A stretch of DNA of 64,000 nucleotides from an uncultured Bacteriovoracaceae bacterium (GTDB taxonomy: Bacteria > Bdellovibrionota > Bacteriovoracia > Bacteriovoracales > Bacteriovoracaceae): NCBI GenBank assembly GCA_937931205.1, contig CALHBF010000016.1:1-64000 (forward strand). Direction: 5' to 3'. Shown piece after piece: positions 1-8,384 of this stretch (its first letter is position 1; every line of letters starts with the position of its first letter). A model generated the notes under the pieces. That model was not told the origin of the DNA and did not search any database. It saw only the letters and a program-made list of their open reading frames with translations. The translations under genes were made by a program, and so were the position numbers.

Positions 1-90
1 TGCCTCGTTAACGAGTGACCCCTTAAGAGTTTTTCCCTCGAAGGTCCTCTCTAAAACATCACCCCCAATGGCCTTAAGGAGGTTAGTAAA

Positions 91-396
91 ATGGGTAAGA
101 AAATTTACGTTGGCAATCTACCTTTCTCTACAACTAGTGATGCTCTTGCTTCTATGTTTCATCCGTTCGGTAAGGTTGATTCTTCAAAGATCATTACAGA
201 CCGTGAAACTGGAAGAAGTAAGGGATTCGGTTTTATTGAAATGAGTGATGCTAATGAGGCAGAATCTGCCATTACGAAGCTTCATGGCTCAGATATCGGG
301 GGTCGTTTACTAACCGTTAATGAAGCAAGACCTATGGAAAAGCGTCCTAACCAATTCCGCCAAACACCGCCAGCTATCAACAATCGTTGGCAGTAA
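91..396 (+). CDS. Small RRM RNA-binding protein (no RGG tail)
   Basis: A 101-residue single RRM-fold protein of the bacterial Rbp type, expected to bind single-stranded RNA in the cytoplasm. RNP2 is visible as KIYVGNLPF (residues 4-12) and RNP1 as KGFGFIEM (about 44-51), both with the aromatic residues that stack on RNA bases. After the RRM there is only a short tail ending in NNRWQ, unlike the RGG-rich tail of the next gene. The start is fixed by a strong AAGGAGGT about 10 bases upstream. Rbp proteins are often cold-inducible; that is family knowledge, not shown here. It is a tandem duplicate of the gene at 640-1014, and the two share the leader block GGCCTTA(A)GGAGGTT. Confidence 0.93.
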   Translation: MGKKIYVGNLPFSTTSDALASMFHPFGKVDSSKIITDRETGRSKGFGFIEMSDANEAESAITKLHGSDIGGRLLTVNEARPMEKRPNQFRQTPPAINNRWQ

Positions 397-401
397 CCCT
401 T

Positions 402-436
402 CCCCCCTCCCCCCCTCCCTACGCTGGTTGGGGGGG
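402..436 (+). terminator. C-tract/G-tract hairpin after first RRM gene
   Basis: Six bases after the RRM stop there are two C runs (402-407 and 409-415), followed by a run of seven G (430-436). The seven-C and seven-G runs can form a GC-only stem with a 14-base loop. The U tract afterwards is poor (TCTAGTTT), so this is at best a weak intrinsic terminator. It could equally be an mRNA-stabilising 3' hairpin. Confidence 0.4.
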
Positions 437-639
437 TCTAGTTTCAAGATCTTAGATAGTCCAAAGCAAACTTAATAAAAATTAAGAGTAAATTTCTCCC
501 TACAGTAAAAGTTGTGCTATTCTTTCCCCTAGAATTAGTGGTATTTAATTCTTGTTTAACGGTCGCAGTATAGAGTTCTCCGAGCAAGTTGCTCCTGATC
601 CTCTGGAAGCGCAGATTCCCTGGCCTTAGGAGGTTTTTC

Positions 640-1014
640 ATGGGTAACAAAATTTATGTTGGTAATTTACCATTCTCAGCAACAAGCGAAAGCCTTAACG
701 ACATGTTCTCAGCATTCGGTAAAGTTGATTCTGCTAAAATCGTAATGGACAGAGATACTGGCCGTTCAAAAGGTTTTGGTTTCGTTGAGATGTCATCTAA
801 CGATGAAGCTCAAGCTGCAATCGAAAAACTAAATGGTCAAGATATGGGTGGTCGTTCACTAGTTGTTAACGAAGCTCGTCCAATGGAACCACGTGGTGAC
901 CGTCCTCAGCGTTCTGGTGGTGGATTCAACCGTGGTGGCGATCGTGGTGACCGTGGTGGATTCGGCGGCGGCCGTGGTGGAGACCGTGGTGACCGTGGTG
1001 GAAACCGTTGGTAA
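640..1014 (+). CDS. RRM RNA-binding protein with RGG-like tail
   Basis: A 124-residue RRM protein paralogous to the one just upstream. RNP2 (KIYVGNLPF) and RNP1 (KGFGFVEM) are intact. From about residue 85 the tail is dominated by Gly, Arg and Asp in repeats such as RGGDRGDRGG and ends in GNRW. Such tails bind RNA loosely and can promote self-association; that is family knowledge. The start is the ATG at 640 because TAGGAGGT lies 7 bases upstream and residue 1 then matches the paralogue. The longer in-frame reading from 589 has no ribosome site. A clean terminator follows, so the two RRM genes may form one unit or be separately expressed. Confidence 0.93.
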   Translation: MGNKIYVGNLPFSATSESLNDMFSAFGKVDSAKIVMDRDTGRSKGFGFVEMSSNDEAQAAIEKLNGQDMGGRSLVVNEARPMEPRGDRPQRSGGGFNRGGDRGDRGGFGGGRGGDRGDRGGNRW

Positions 1015-1043
1015 TCTCTTAAATAACTTAAGTTATTCCGTGA

Positions 1044-1072
1044 GGCCCTCTTTTTAGAGGGCCTTTTTTTTT
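1044..1072 (+). terminator. Intrinsic terminator after RRM gene pair
   Basis: GGCCCTC (1044-1050) and GAGGGCC (1057-1063) form a 7-bp GC-rich stem with a 6-base loop, followed directly by nine T. This is a textbook Rho-independent terminator. It ends 14 bases before the next gene. Confidence 0.92.
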
Positions 1073-1085
1073 GTACCCTTGATTC

Positions 1086-1721
1086 ATGAAAAGAATCGAT
1101 CAATTAAAAGGCCTAGTCCGTCCCTACTACTCCTCAAGTGATCCCGCTCATAACTGGAATCACATCATGAGAGTCACAAATCTGGCTGCTCAGATCGCTC
1201 AAACAGAGAATGCTAATCCTGAACTGGCCCGCGCTGCGGCCCTTTGTCATGACCTTATAAACGTGCCAAAAAATGATCCGCGAAGGTCACTTGCTTCTAC
1301 CCTCAGTGCAAAAGAAGCACTTCCACTGCTCAAGCAGGTTGGATTCAATTCTGAGGAATGTGAAGTTATTCAAGTTGCCATTGTTGCCCACAGTTTCTCC
1401 AAAGGGATCGTTCCCACTCATCCCATTGCTTGCGCCGTTCAGGATGCAGACAGGCTCGATGCCTTAGGCGCTATCGGGATTCTTCGTTGCTGTAGTGTGA
1501 GTACACACTTTGGTTCTGATTATTTTGATCCGTATGATTTTGAAGCTCAAAACCGAGAACTAGATGATAAGTCATATATGGTAGATCACTATCAGACTAA
1601 ACTTTTCAAACTCAAAGATTCAATGACAACCGAGAGCGGAAGAAAGATCGCAGAAGAGCGAACACTCTTTATGAAGCAATTTCTGCAAGTTCTTCAAGCT
1701 GAGTCTCAGGCTTCGCTTTAG
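1086..1721 (+). CDS. HD-domain phosphohydrolase, YedJ-like
   Basis: A 211-residue HD-superfamily metal-dependent hydrolase. Visible ligands are the early HNWNH (about residues 23-27), the LCHDL doublet (about 54-58), a later VAHS, and DADRLDALGAIG (about 127-138), a pattern typical of the YedJ group. Members hydrolyse phosphoesters or nucleotides, but the substrate here is unknown. The gene follows the RRM terminator closely, so it probably has its own promoter in the short gap. Its last 53 bases overlap the convergent MFS gene. Length is normal for the family. Confidence 0.85.
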   Translation: MKRIDQLKGLVRPYYSSSDPAHNWNHIMRVTNLAAQIAQTENANPELARAAALCHDLINVPKNDPRRSLASTLSAKEALPLLKQVGFNSEECEVIQVAIVAHSFSKGIVPTHPIACAVQDADRLDALGAIGILRCCSVSTHFGSDYFDPYDFEAQNRELDDKSYMVDHYQTKLFKLKDSMTTESGRKIAEERTLFMKQFLQVLQAESQASL

Positions 1722-2925
1722 AGCGATCATCTTTTTTGAAAAATTTGTAATAAAGAACCGCTGAAGCAATATAGCTGATTCCTGACAGATAGAAAGTCGG
1801 GCCGAAACTATATTTCTCAATAAGGTATCCACCAAGTCGAGTGCTGTAGGTATAAACCAGATGGTAGGAAAAAAGAATCATTGCAGAGGCAAACACGCAT
1901 TCTTTTTCTTTTACTCTCTCCATTTCAAACATTGAAGTGATGGGAGAGGACATATTCATCAGCATTCCTCTGGCAAAGAAACAGCTTAAGACCATTCCTA
2001 GATTTCCTAAAACTCCCATGGAAACCATGAAAGGGATGGAAACGATTGAAGTAAGAAGAATAAATCTTAACTGTGTTGTTCTCTGCATGAACCAAGGAGT
2101 AACGAAGATTCCCACAAAAATAAAGAACTGAAGTCCTGCGAAGACCAGTCCAATTTCTTCCGCACTCAGATTGAACTTATCTTTCAAATAAATATTCATA
2201 AAAGGGATTACTAATCCTGCTCCGAAAGCGAGACAAAGTTTTGGTAATGTCAGTTTGCTGATAACTCTCCAGTCTCTTTCAGTAATCGATTTGAAAAGAT
2301 CACGCTTAACTTTTGGAATAGGTACTTTCGTAATTCGTAAGAAGAAAATACTCGGTATAAAAATCATAAAGACACTGACAAGAAGACTCATCTTGTAGAC
2401 TTCAAGGACATCAGAAGTAACTGAGATCATTTTGATTAATGAAGGAATAAATCCACCAATCAGATAGCCGGCAAACTGAGCAAAAATCCCCAAACATGAG
2501 TTCATGGTGAAGAGATACATTCTTTGTTCAGGTGTAGAATTTCTCAGATAAAAAGGTGCAATCGAAATATTGAAAATGGCCATACACATACTGGCCAGCA
2601 ATCCAAAACTGAATAGGTATTCGTGAGAATGACTGAGAACCTGAATACCATAGAAGAGACTTGAAAGAGTCATGGCAAAAATCAAGAGATGCTTAACGTG
2701 AAATCTCTCAATTAAAAAAGCAGCAGGAATAGCAGTAAGAGCAATACCGAATGATGTATTGGAAATTAATTTTCCAATCATCGCTTCTCCCAACCCCAAA
2801 TTCTTTAAATACAAATTAAAAAGAAGCCCATAGATAGCAACACCCATGGAAGAAATTGCATTACCAATGAGAAAAAGTTTTACGTTGGAATTGAATGTTT
2901 TAAAAGTATTGAGATATGTTTTCAT
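1669..2925 (-). CDS. MFS transporter
   Basis: A 418-residue membrane protein with about twelve hydrophobic segments spread over its length, a basic loop after TM2 (ERFHVKH) and a charged central loop (about residues 195-220, rich in Lys and Arg) between the two six-helix halves. This is the layout of the Major Facilitator Superfamily. The substrate cannot be inferred. The C-terminal 30 residues are charged and cytoplasmic. The 3' end overlaps the HD hydrolase gene on the other strand by 53 bases. There is no apparent operon partner. Confidence 0.85.
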   Translation of the reverse strand: MKTYLNTFKTFNSNVKLFLIGNAISSMGVAIYGLLFNLYLKNLGLGEAMIGKLISNTSFGIALTAIPAAFLIERFHVKHLLIFAMTLSSLFYGIQVLSHSHEYLFSFGLLASMCMAIFNISIAPFYLRNSTPEQRMYLFTMNSCLGIFAQFAGYLIGGFIPSLIKMISVTSDVLEVYKMSLLVSVFMIFIPSIFFLRITKVPIPKVKRDLFKSITERDWRVISKLTLPKLCLAFGAGLVIPFMNIYLKDKFNLSAEEIGLVFAGLQFFIFVGIFVTPWFMQRTTQLRFILLTSIVSIPFMVSMGVLGNLGMVLSCFFARGMLMNMSSPITSMFEMERVKEKECVFASAMILFSYHLVYTYSTRLGGYLIEKYSFGPTFYLSGISYIASAVLYYKFFKKDDRSKAKPETQLEELAEIAS

Positions 2926-3108
2926 CCAACTCTCATCATGCCCTGAAACCGCGTCTCGTGGGGAGTAAGCAAAATTTTCTTCACTCTAAAAAAGTCCCCA
3001 CTTGACCAATAGGATACTCTGGAGTCATTTGGGAGGACATTTCTTTTTTTAGATAGTTAACTGATAATTTTCTTGCTTATTAGGACCTTTAATCCGATCC
3101 TCAAAGCT

Positions 3109-3912
3109 ATGGGCTTCAAAAATATCGTCATTTTAACAGGTGCTGGAATTTCTGCTGACTCAGGTTTGGCCACTTTTAGAGATTCTGGTGGCCTTTGGGA
3201 TCAGTACAAACTCACAGATATTGCTACTCCCGAAGCTTTTCACAAAGACCCTATACTTGTCTGGAAATTTTATTCACTTCGAAGAATACAAGCGGCCAAG
3301 GCAAAACCTAATCTTGCTCATATAAGCCTTGTGGAATTTGCCCGTAAAAACCCAGAGAAAAGCGTAACTCTTATCACTCAAAACGTAGATGTTCTTCATT
3401 TAAGGGCAGATCTTAATGAAGCTCTTCCACCATTAACAATGCACGGAAACCTTCATGAGTCTCGTTGCAGTCAATGTGAGGAAGTCTATATTGATGATTT
3501 TAGCTACTTCAATGAAGCTGGAGATTATGCCCCTACACAGCTCAATCTTTGTCCTATCTCCTTACGTGCAGCTCCTAATTATCTCCATCACTATCATTTG
3601 AAATTTCAAAGTTTTCTTCCTCTCTCTCCTTGTTGTGGAAAGTTACTTCGTCCTAATATCGTCTGGTTTGGTGAATATCCAATGCATATGCAACGAATTC
3701 AAACTGAACTGAAAAAATGCGATCTCTTCATTTCTATTGGAACAAGTGGAAATGTCTATCCGGCCGCCGGATTTCTTCAAGAGACCCGAGCAAGGGGTGC
3801 TAAGACTGTTTGTTTAAATAAAGAAGAAATTATTCAGAGTGAATACTGTGATGAATTTATCCAAGGCAGAGCAATTGAGATTGTTCCCCGCTATCTTGCA
3901 AAACTAACCTGA
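3109..3912 (+). CDS. Sir2-family NAD-dependent deacylase (class III type)
   Basis: A 267-residue sirtuin that would remove acyl groups from lysines using NAD. GAGISADSGLATFRD (residues 11-25) binds NAD, TQNVD carries the ribose-contacting Asn, and MHGN holds the catalytic His112. Y55-S-L-R58 is the YxxR pair that defines desuccinylases/demalonylases of the CobB/SIRT5 class. Zinc site: C120 and C123 are normal, but where the family has CPxCG this protein has SPCCG (173-177), with an extra stretch of about 25 residues before it, so the third ligand may be C148 or C175. Start chosen at ATG 3109 because families begin just before the GAG motif; a TTG at 3073 in frame is the alternative, and neither has a good ribosome site. 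Confidence 0.88.
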   Translation: MGFKNIVILTGAGISADSGLATFRDSGGLWDQYKLTDIATPEAFHKDPILVWKFYSLRRIQAAKAKPNLAHISLVEFARKNPEKSVTLITQNVDVLHLRADLNEALPPLTMHGNLHESRCSQCEEVYIDDFSYFNEAGDYAPTQLNLCPISLRAAPNYLHHYHLKFQSFLPLSPCCGKLLRPNIVWFGEYPMHMQRIQTELKKCDLFISIGTSGNVYPAAGFLQETRARGAKTVCLNKEEIIQSEYCDEFIQGRAIEIVPRYLAKLT

Positions 3913-4212
3913 AATTCCAAATTGTTTAAGCTGATTTTCGGCCATTTTTTTGGCCTTAATTCTTGTTTCTTGCAGAAAATTCACTGAATGAGCAGGTTCC
4001 TCAACTCGGATAATGTCACCTACGACCTTCTTTTTCCAAAGATTTAAAATTCTGATCTCAACAAAATAGACTTGTTTATCGGAACGATAACCGTACTCTT
4101 CCAAGGCAATAAATTGACCTTTGGCCGAAGTACCTAAGGTATCAACCTTATGGTGAACAGCACTGAAGGTAGGAAAAGACATCAATAGAAAAGCTGCTAA
4201 ATAAATTCTCAT
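3904..4212 (-). CDS. Small exported protein, unknown function
   Basis: A 102-residue protein with a clear signal peptide (MRIYLAAFLLMSFPTFSA) and probable cleavage after FSA. The mature part is basic, with no Cys and no recognised domain. The end (EENQLKQFGISG-like, Lys/Gln rich) looks helical. It overlaps the sirtuin gene by 9 bases tail-to-tail. It lies in the same direction as the exported protein encoded upstream at 4321-4818, whose signal peptide shares the SFPTF string, so the two may be distant paralogues or simply share similar signal sequences. Confidence 0.65.
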   Translation of the reverse strand: MRIYLAAFLLMSFPTFSAVHHKVDTLGTSAKGQFIALEEYGYRSDKQVYFVEIRILNLWKKKVVGDIIRVEEPAHSVNFLQETRIKAKKMAENQLKQFGISG

Positions 4213-4320
4213 TTGGACCTCTTACCTACCTATGGAGCAGATATGAGGCCAAAATGAGAACCTTAAATTCACTAGATGGCATGAGGATATTGTTCATAAA
4301 AGCGTGCAACTGTCTAAAAA

Positions 4321-4818
4321 TTAGTCAATCGGACAAACGGCCTTCTCTAAGACAAGATCCAGTTGATAATTGCGTGCCAGCACTTCTGAGACCTGTTGAA
4401 TCTGGCCATGAAGAAGACCATCTTCGCTCCATTCGAAATGAACACTTGTTTTAAAATCAGACTTTTTATAAACGTAAGGTTGATCTGTGAAATAAACTTC
4501 ACCAGCAAATTCGTAGCCCCACTCCGACTCGCTCTCGAATGTCTCCCCTAATTCTTCAAAAACAAGAGGGTTACTATATGAGTACCATCCCCCATTAAAG
4601 CCAGTGAAAACCGAGATAATTTTTGTCGTAAGATTCTGATAAGAAGTATCGAAGTAGTATGAAGACTGTCTCGAATAGATTTTAGTGAGATTACTCTCCT
4701 CTTCCGGCCCTTGCATAACAGACTCACCATTGAGTGATACCGTTCTATAACATCCATCAATGATTGCCCCAAAAGTTGGAAAGCTCGCTAAGGCCAGTAA
4801 AACCGCAAACATTTTCAT
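4321..4818 (-). CDS. Exported protein, unknown function
   Basis: A 165-residue protein with a signal peptide (MKMFAVLLALASFPTFGA). The mature chain is acidic and aromatic-rich, with alternating beta-like stretches and two Cys (DGCYR near the new N-terminus and AVCPID at the end) that could form a disulfide closing the domain. I do not recognise a family. The gap to the downstream small exported gene is about 108 bases with no clear terminator, so co-transcription is possible. Confidence 0.65.
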   Translation of the reverse strand: MKMFAVLLALASFPTFGAIIDGCYRTVSLNGESVMQGPEEESNLTKIYSRQSSYYFDTSYQNLTTKIISVFTGFNGGWYSYSNPLVFEELGETFESESEWGYEFAGEVYFTDQPYVYKKSDFKTSVHFEWSEDGLLHGQIQQVSEVLARNYQLDLVLEKAVCPID

Positions 4819-4931
4819 ATATTTATCCTCCGTGATAAATTAATTGTAACTTGGGTCTGAAAGTATTCAACACACTTCTTCAACATTTGTTTCAAAATTG
4901 GTAACCTCATAACTTCTTCTAAGGAGTCTAT

Positions 4932-5432
4932 ATGCACCCATTTGAACAACATATCCGCAATGTTCCAGATTTCCCTAAGCCTGGAATCATTTTTAAAGAT
5001 ATTAGTCCGCTGCTTACTTATCATTTTGATGAAGTAACTCATGCTCTTTGTGAAGGAATCAACTGGGATGAAGTTGATGCAGTAGTAGGAATTGAATCTC
5101 GTGGATTCATCCTAGGTGCGGCCATGGCCCAACTCAAAGGCAAAGGTTTTATCCCAATGAGAAAGAAAGGAAAACTTCCTCCTCCGGTAATATCTGAGAG
5201 CTATGCTCTGGAATACGGCACGGATACTCTGGAACTAGTCCAAACAGATAAACCGCTCAGAGTTATTCTCGTTGATGATGTATTGGCCACTGGTGGAACG
5301 CTGAGAGCGGCCATGAAGCTTTGTGAAAAAAACCACTATCAAGTCAAGGCCTTGAGTCTTTTGATCAACCTCACTTTTTTAAATAAGTTTAAAGAAGAGG
5401 GGCACCCGGTTCATTCTGTCCTTAATTACTAA
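4932..5432 (+). CDS. apt: Adenine phosphoribosyltransferase
   Basis: A 166-residue purine salvage enzyme converting adenine and PRPP to AMP in the cytoplasm. The N-terminus HIRNVPDFPKPGIIFKDISP is the family signature, GIESRGFILGA is the conserved hood/active-site strand, and VILVDDVLATGGTLRA is the PRPP-binding loop. It is somewhat shorter than the usual 170-185 residues, with the loss at the C-terminus. The start is supported by AAGGAG 8 bases upstream. Apt and Hpt (56429-56992) give this genome two purine salvage enzymes within the window. Confidence 0.95.
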   Translation: MHPFEQHIRNVPDFPKPGIIFKDISPLLTYHFDEVTHALCEGINWDEVDAVVGIESRGFILGAAMAQLKGKGFIPMRKKGKLPPPVISESYALEYGTDTLELVQTDKPLRVILVDDVLATGGTLRAAMKLCEKNHYQVKALSLLINLTFLNKFKEEGHPVHSVLNY

Positions 5433-5472
5433 GATCTTTTAATCCTCCTAAAATGATTTACACTACTAAAGT

Positions 5473-6711
5473 ATGTGGATCATTTTAGGACTTCTTTTAA
5501 CTATTACTCAAAGCTTTGCCCTTTCACCCGGTGAGAAGGTTCCGAATACTCAGATTATCAGAATTCTCAGTGATAATATCATTCAGCTTAATCGAGGATT
5601 TGCCGACGGACTTACAGTGAAAAGTCATGTCATGATTACTCATGAGTCTGAAGGCTTTATCTCGCGTGCTCTTTGCATAAAATCTACTGCAGATACCTCT
5701 TATTGGCGTGTTTACCGAATTCCTAATGCTGAGGCTTTGAGTTCGGATCTCAACTACACTTTAGTGGGGATTGATTACCGTGAAATCCCTCATGAAGTTG
5801 AAACTAAAAAAGCTCCTGTTATTCCAGCCGCTGTTAAGAAAAAAGAAGATAGCAAAGTAAACTATGACCTTCCTGAAAGAGTCACCGAGCATGATCTGAT
5901 TCGTGCCACGACTCCGCAAAGAAGAAAACTGTTCATTGAGAAGGCATTAGATAAGGATCAAATTAAAAGAGATCTCTCTAACTATCGTCTCTCTTTTTAT
6001 GCTTCTCCTTTTGCCAAGCAGTCGATCAATGAAGCAGAAAGCATTCGAGTGGGAGTTCGTGGAGAGAATATTTCACGCAAATATAAGCTCATCACACAAC
6101 TAGAACATCAGCAGTCAAAAATCAAAGATCCTGTTTCTAATGAATCCGTATCTACCAAAAACACTCAAGGTAGGGTTGAATTTGTTGTTAAGGATTTAAC
6201 TAAAACAATTTCTTCGCTCTCGCTTCTTCAATACAATTCCATGTTCTTCTCTAAGCTAGGAACTCCTGATGCTCACTGGCTTGTAGGACCTATTGGACTG
6301 ACATGGAAGCTTTATGAATCTGATACTTGGAGCAATATTGATCTGTCTTATATTCCACTTTTGGATATGAGAACTACCGATATGATTGATGCCAACCAAG
6401 TAGTGTCTCAAGAGAAGAAATCGGGTCTTCGTCATGGTTTCAGACTGAATATGAGAGCTAAAATCAATGAACGAGTCCATTTAGATAACAGTCTATGGGT
6501 GAGACCTTTCCATGATCTCACTACTTGGGAGCTTGAGGGAAGTAACCTGCTTTTAAACAATGATTTAAAGTTATCGTTCTCTCTGACTGAGAAGCTTTTC
6601 TTTGATTACAATCTCATCTACATGAAAGATGAGTTGTGGAAAAAGATCTCGGGTCTAAAAGACACCAACATCATTAATTCTATTAATGTTCGTTATGATT
6701 TGGATCTTTAG
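5473..6711 (+). CDS. Predicted outer-membrane beta-barrel protein
   Basis: A 412-residue protein with an N-terminal signal segment (WIILGLLLTITQSFA). Residues about 20-100 form a small beta-rich domain. A Lys/Glu-rich linker (about 115-180) follows, and the rest (about 180-412) is made of alternating polar/aromatic strands ending in INVRYDLDL, as in outer-membrane barrels that finish on a hydrophobic residue. It may be DUF481-like, but I see no decisive motif. It starts 40 bases after apt, without a strong ribosome site. The 3' end overlaps tlyA on the opposite strand by 29 bases. Confidence 0.6.
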   Translation: MWIILGLLLTITQSFALSPGEKVPNTQIIRILSDNIIQLNRGFADGLTVKSHVMITHESEGFISRALCIKSTADTSYWRVYRIPNAEALSSDLNYTLVGIDYREIPHEVETKKAPVIPAAVKKKEDSKVNYDLPERVTEHDLIRATTPQRRKLFIEKALDKDQIKRDLSNYRLSFYASPFAKQSINEAESIRVGVRGENISRKYKLITQLEHQQSKIKDPVSNESVSTKNTQGRVEFVVKDLTKTISSLSLLQYNSMFFSKLGTPDAHWLVGPIGLTWKLYESDTWSNIDLSYIPLLDMRTTDMIDANQVVSQEKKSGLRHGFRLNMRAKINERVHLDNSLWVRPFHDLTTWELEGSNLLLNNDLKLSFSLTEKLFFDYNLIYMKDELWKKISGLKDTNIINSINVRYDLDL

Positions 6712-7420
6712 AAAATAAAGATAGGAATTCCACATTCCCATTCTTCCCTTCAATGGGAGAAAGAATACTTTGGTGGTGAATCCAGCCATTCTTTTGAGCG
6801 AAGGTGACTACTTCATCTAAGATCTCCTGGCGAACTCGCTCATCCTTAACAACTCCGTCTTTAGGAAGACGCTCAAGACCTGCCTCAAACTGAGGTTTTA
6901 CCAAAGCAATCAGCTTTCCTTCTGGTTTCAGCAGCTTTCTGACGTTATCCAATACTTTAGTGATAGAGATAAACGAGAGATCCATGACGGCCAGATCTCC
7001 TAAATCATCTAGTTGATGGAGGTCTTTAATATTTGTCCCTTCTAGATTAATGACTCGCGCGTCTTCTCGAAGTTTATAGGCCAGTTGATCATGACCAACA
7101 TCGATGGCATAAACTTTTCTAGCACCATTCATCAGAAGAACTTCGGTAAAGCCTCCTGTGCTGGCACCAACATCAAGGCCTATCATATCTTTGGGATTTA
7201 TCTTAAACTCAGCGAGAGCCTTTTCTAGTTTAAAGGCCCCTCGACCAACGTAAAGAGGAACTTTGATTTCAATGGAAATGGCAGGGTCAATCAACTCTCC
7301 GGCCTTGGTAATGATCTTACCATTAAAGAGAACATCCCCTTTCTCGATCAGACTTTTGGCCTGAGATCTTGAACTAACAAGACCTCTATCCGTTAAAACT
7401 TTATCGGCCCTTTCTTTCAC
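6683..7420 (-). CDS. tlyA: TlyA-family rRNA 2'-O-methyltransferase
   Basis: A 245-residue protein with an N-terminal S4 RNA-binding domain (about 1-60, starting KERADKVLTDRGLVSSRSQA) and an FtsJ-like Rossmann methyltransferase domain. LDVGASTGGFTEVLL is SAM motif I, AIDVGHDQLAYKLR follows, and VMDLSFIS and LVKPQFE carry the Asp and Lys of the 2'-O-methyltransferase set. Homologues methylate cytidines in 16S and 23S rRNA, and some are annotated as hemolysin A. Its start overlaps the stop of dapF (ATGA), so it is translationally coupled as the second gene of a dapF-tlyA unit. Confidence 0.92.
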   Translation of the reverse strand: MKERADKVLTDRGLVSSRSQAKSLIEKGDVLFNGKIITKAGELIDPAISIEIKVPLYVGRGAFKLEKALAEFKINPKDMIGLDVGASTGGFTEVLLMNGARKVYAIDVGHDQLAYKLREDARVINLEGTNIKDLHQLDDLGDLAVMDLSFISITKVLDNVRKLLKPEGKLIALVKPQFEAGLERLPKDGVVKDERVRQEILDEVVTFAQKNGWIHHQSILSPIEGKNGNVEFLSLFSKDPNHNEH

Positions 7421-8202
7421 TTCTCACCTTTAAAGATAAATTTCTCTGTTCCTGAAAACATCACTCGGTCAGTTAATTCAACCAAATGTTCTCCGCCCAG
7501 ATTTAAAATTTTAATGTTTCCTCTCCAACCTAAGAACGAGTGAAGCGCATGGGCCGAAGCTGTTACACCTGTTCCACATGAGAATGTCTCGTCCTCTACT
7601 CCGCGCTCAAAGGTGCGAACATAGGCCGTTTGATTTTCGCCACTCATGACTTGAATAAAGTTCACATTCGTTCCTTTCGGAAACAAAGGATGATGACGAT
7701 AAAAAGGGGCCACTTGCTGGATATTAATCTTTTTCACATCTTCAACGAGAAAACAAAGATGAGGAACACCGGTATTGATGAAATAGGATTTAGGGAATTC
7801 TTTGAAAGTTGAGAGATCATAAAGTCCGACATCCTTCATGACACTCATATCAATGAAAAAACGATCATCTTTACGAGTCACCGTAAAAGCATCATTCATC
7901 GTTTTAATGCGATAGGAATCTTTTTTCTGAACGAAGTCATAGAGGTAGTGAACAAGGCTACGCAGTCCATTTCCGCACATTTCAGCTTCGCGTCCATCAG
8001 AATTAAAAATTCTCATCGTTGCATCAGCATCAGGAGATTTGCCGAAGACAATAACCCCATCTGCTCCAACTCCAAATTGGCGCTGACAGATGTCCTCAAT
8101 CTCTTCCTTACTCCACTTAAAATTAGCTTCATCCACTAGAATGAAGTCATTTCCATTTGCCGTGTACTTGTAAAAAGGTGTTTCTTTCATAATATTCATC
8201 AT
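7417..8202 (-). CDS. dapF: Diaminopimelate epimerase
   Basis: A 261-residue cofactor-independent epimerase interconverting LL- and meso-diaminopimelate for lysine and peptidoglycan synthesis. The two catalytic cysteines are visible: C76 in EMCGNGLRS and C209 in FSCGTGVTA. KYTANGNDFILVD is the conserved N-terminal strand. There are three close ATG codons (8202, 8199, 8187) and no strong ribosome site, so the exact start is uncertain by up to five residues. It is slightly shorter than E. coli DapF (274). It is the first gene of a two-gene unit with tlyA. Confidence 0.94.
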   Translation of the reverse strand: MMNIMKETPFYKYTANGNDFILVDEANFKWSKEEIEDICQRQFGVGADGVIVFGKSPDADATMRIFNSDGREAEMCGNGLRSLVHYLYDFVQKKDSYRIKTMNDAFTVTRKDDRFFIDMSVMKDVGLYDLSTFKEFPKSYFINTGVPHLCFLVEDVKKINIQQVAPFYRHHPLFPKGTNVNFIQVMSGENQTAYVRTFERGVEDETFSCGTGVTASAHALHSFLGWRGNIKILNLGGEHLVELTDRVMFSGTEKFIFKGEK

Positions 8203-8307
8203 ACTTCAAAGCTAGCGAATTAGCGACCCAAACACCCTGCCCAAAAATTTACGATGAAATCTTGGCAAGAAGGCCTGAAATAAAGTACAGTATTCAAGTC
8301 AAATAGT

Positions 8308-8384
8308 GGGATTATAGCTCAGTTGGTTAGAGCTCCCGGCTCATAACCGGGTGGTCGCAGGTTCAAGTCCTGCTGGTCCCACCA
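8308..8384 (+). tRNA. tRNA with CAT anticodon (probably tRNA-Ile2)
   Basis: A 77-base cloverleaf: acceptor GGGATTA pairs with TGGTCCC (two G-T pairs), D-arm AGCTCAGTTGGTTAGAGCT, anticodon stem CCCGG/CCGGG with loop CTCATAA, T-arm GCAGGTTCAAGTCCTGC, discriminator A, and encoded CCA. The anticodon is CAT. The CTCATAA loop and overall sequence resemble the lysidine-modified tRNA-Ile2 of other bacteria more than elongator or initiator tRNA-Met; initiator is excluded because the stem lacks the three G-C pairs. Isotype is inferred. An accessory island follows directly. Confidence 0.9.

Noticed and set aside
589..639. Extension of the second RRM protein
   Set aside because: It lacks a ribosome site; ATG 640 has one and aligns with the paralogue.
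863..1103. ORFs in other frames over the RGG region
   Set aside because: Low-complexity shadow of the RRM gene, rich in Val/Val-Thr or Arg/Pro from the same repeats.
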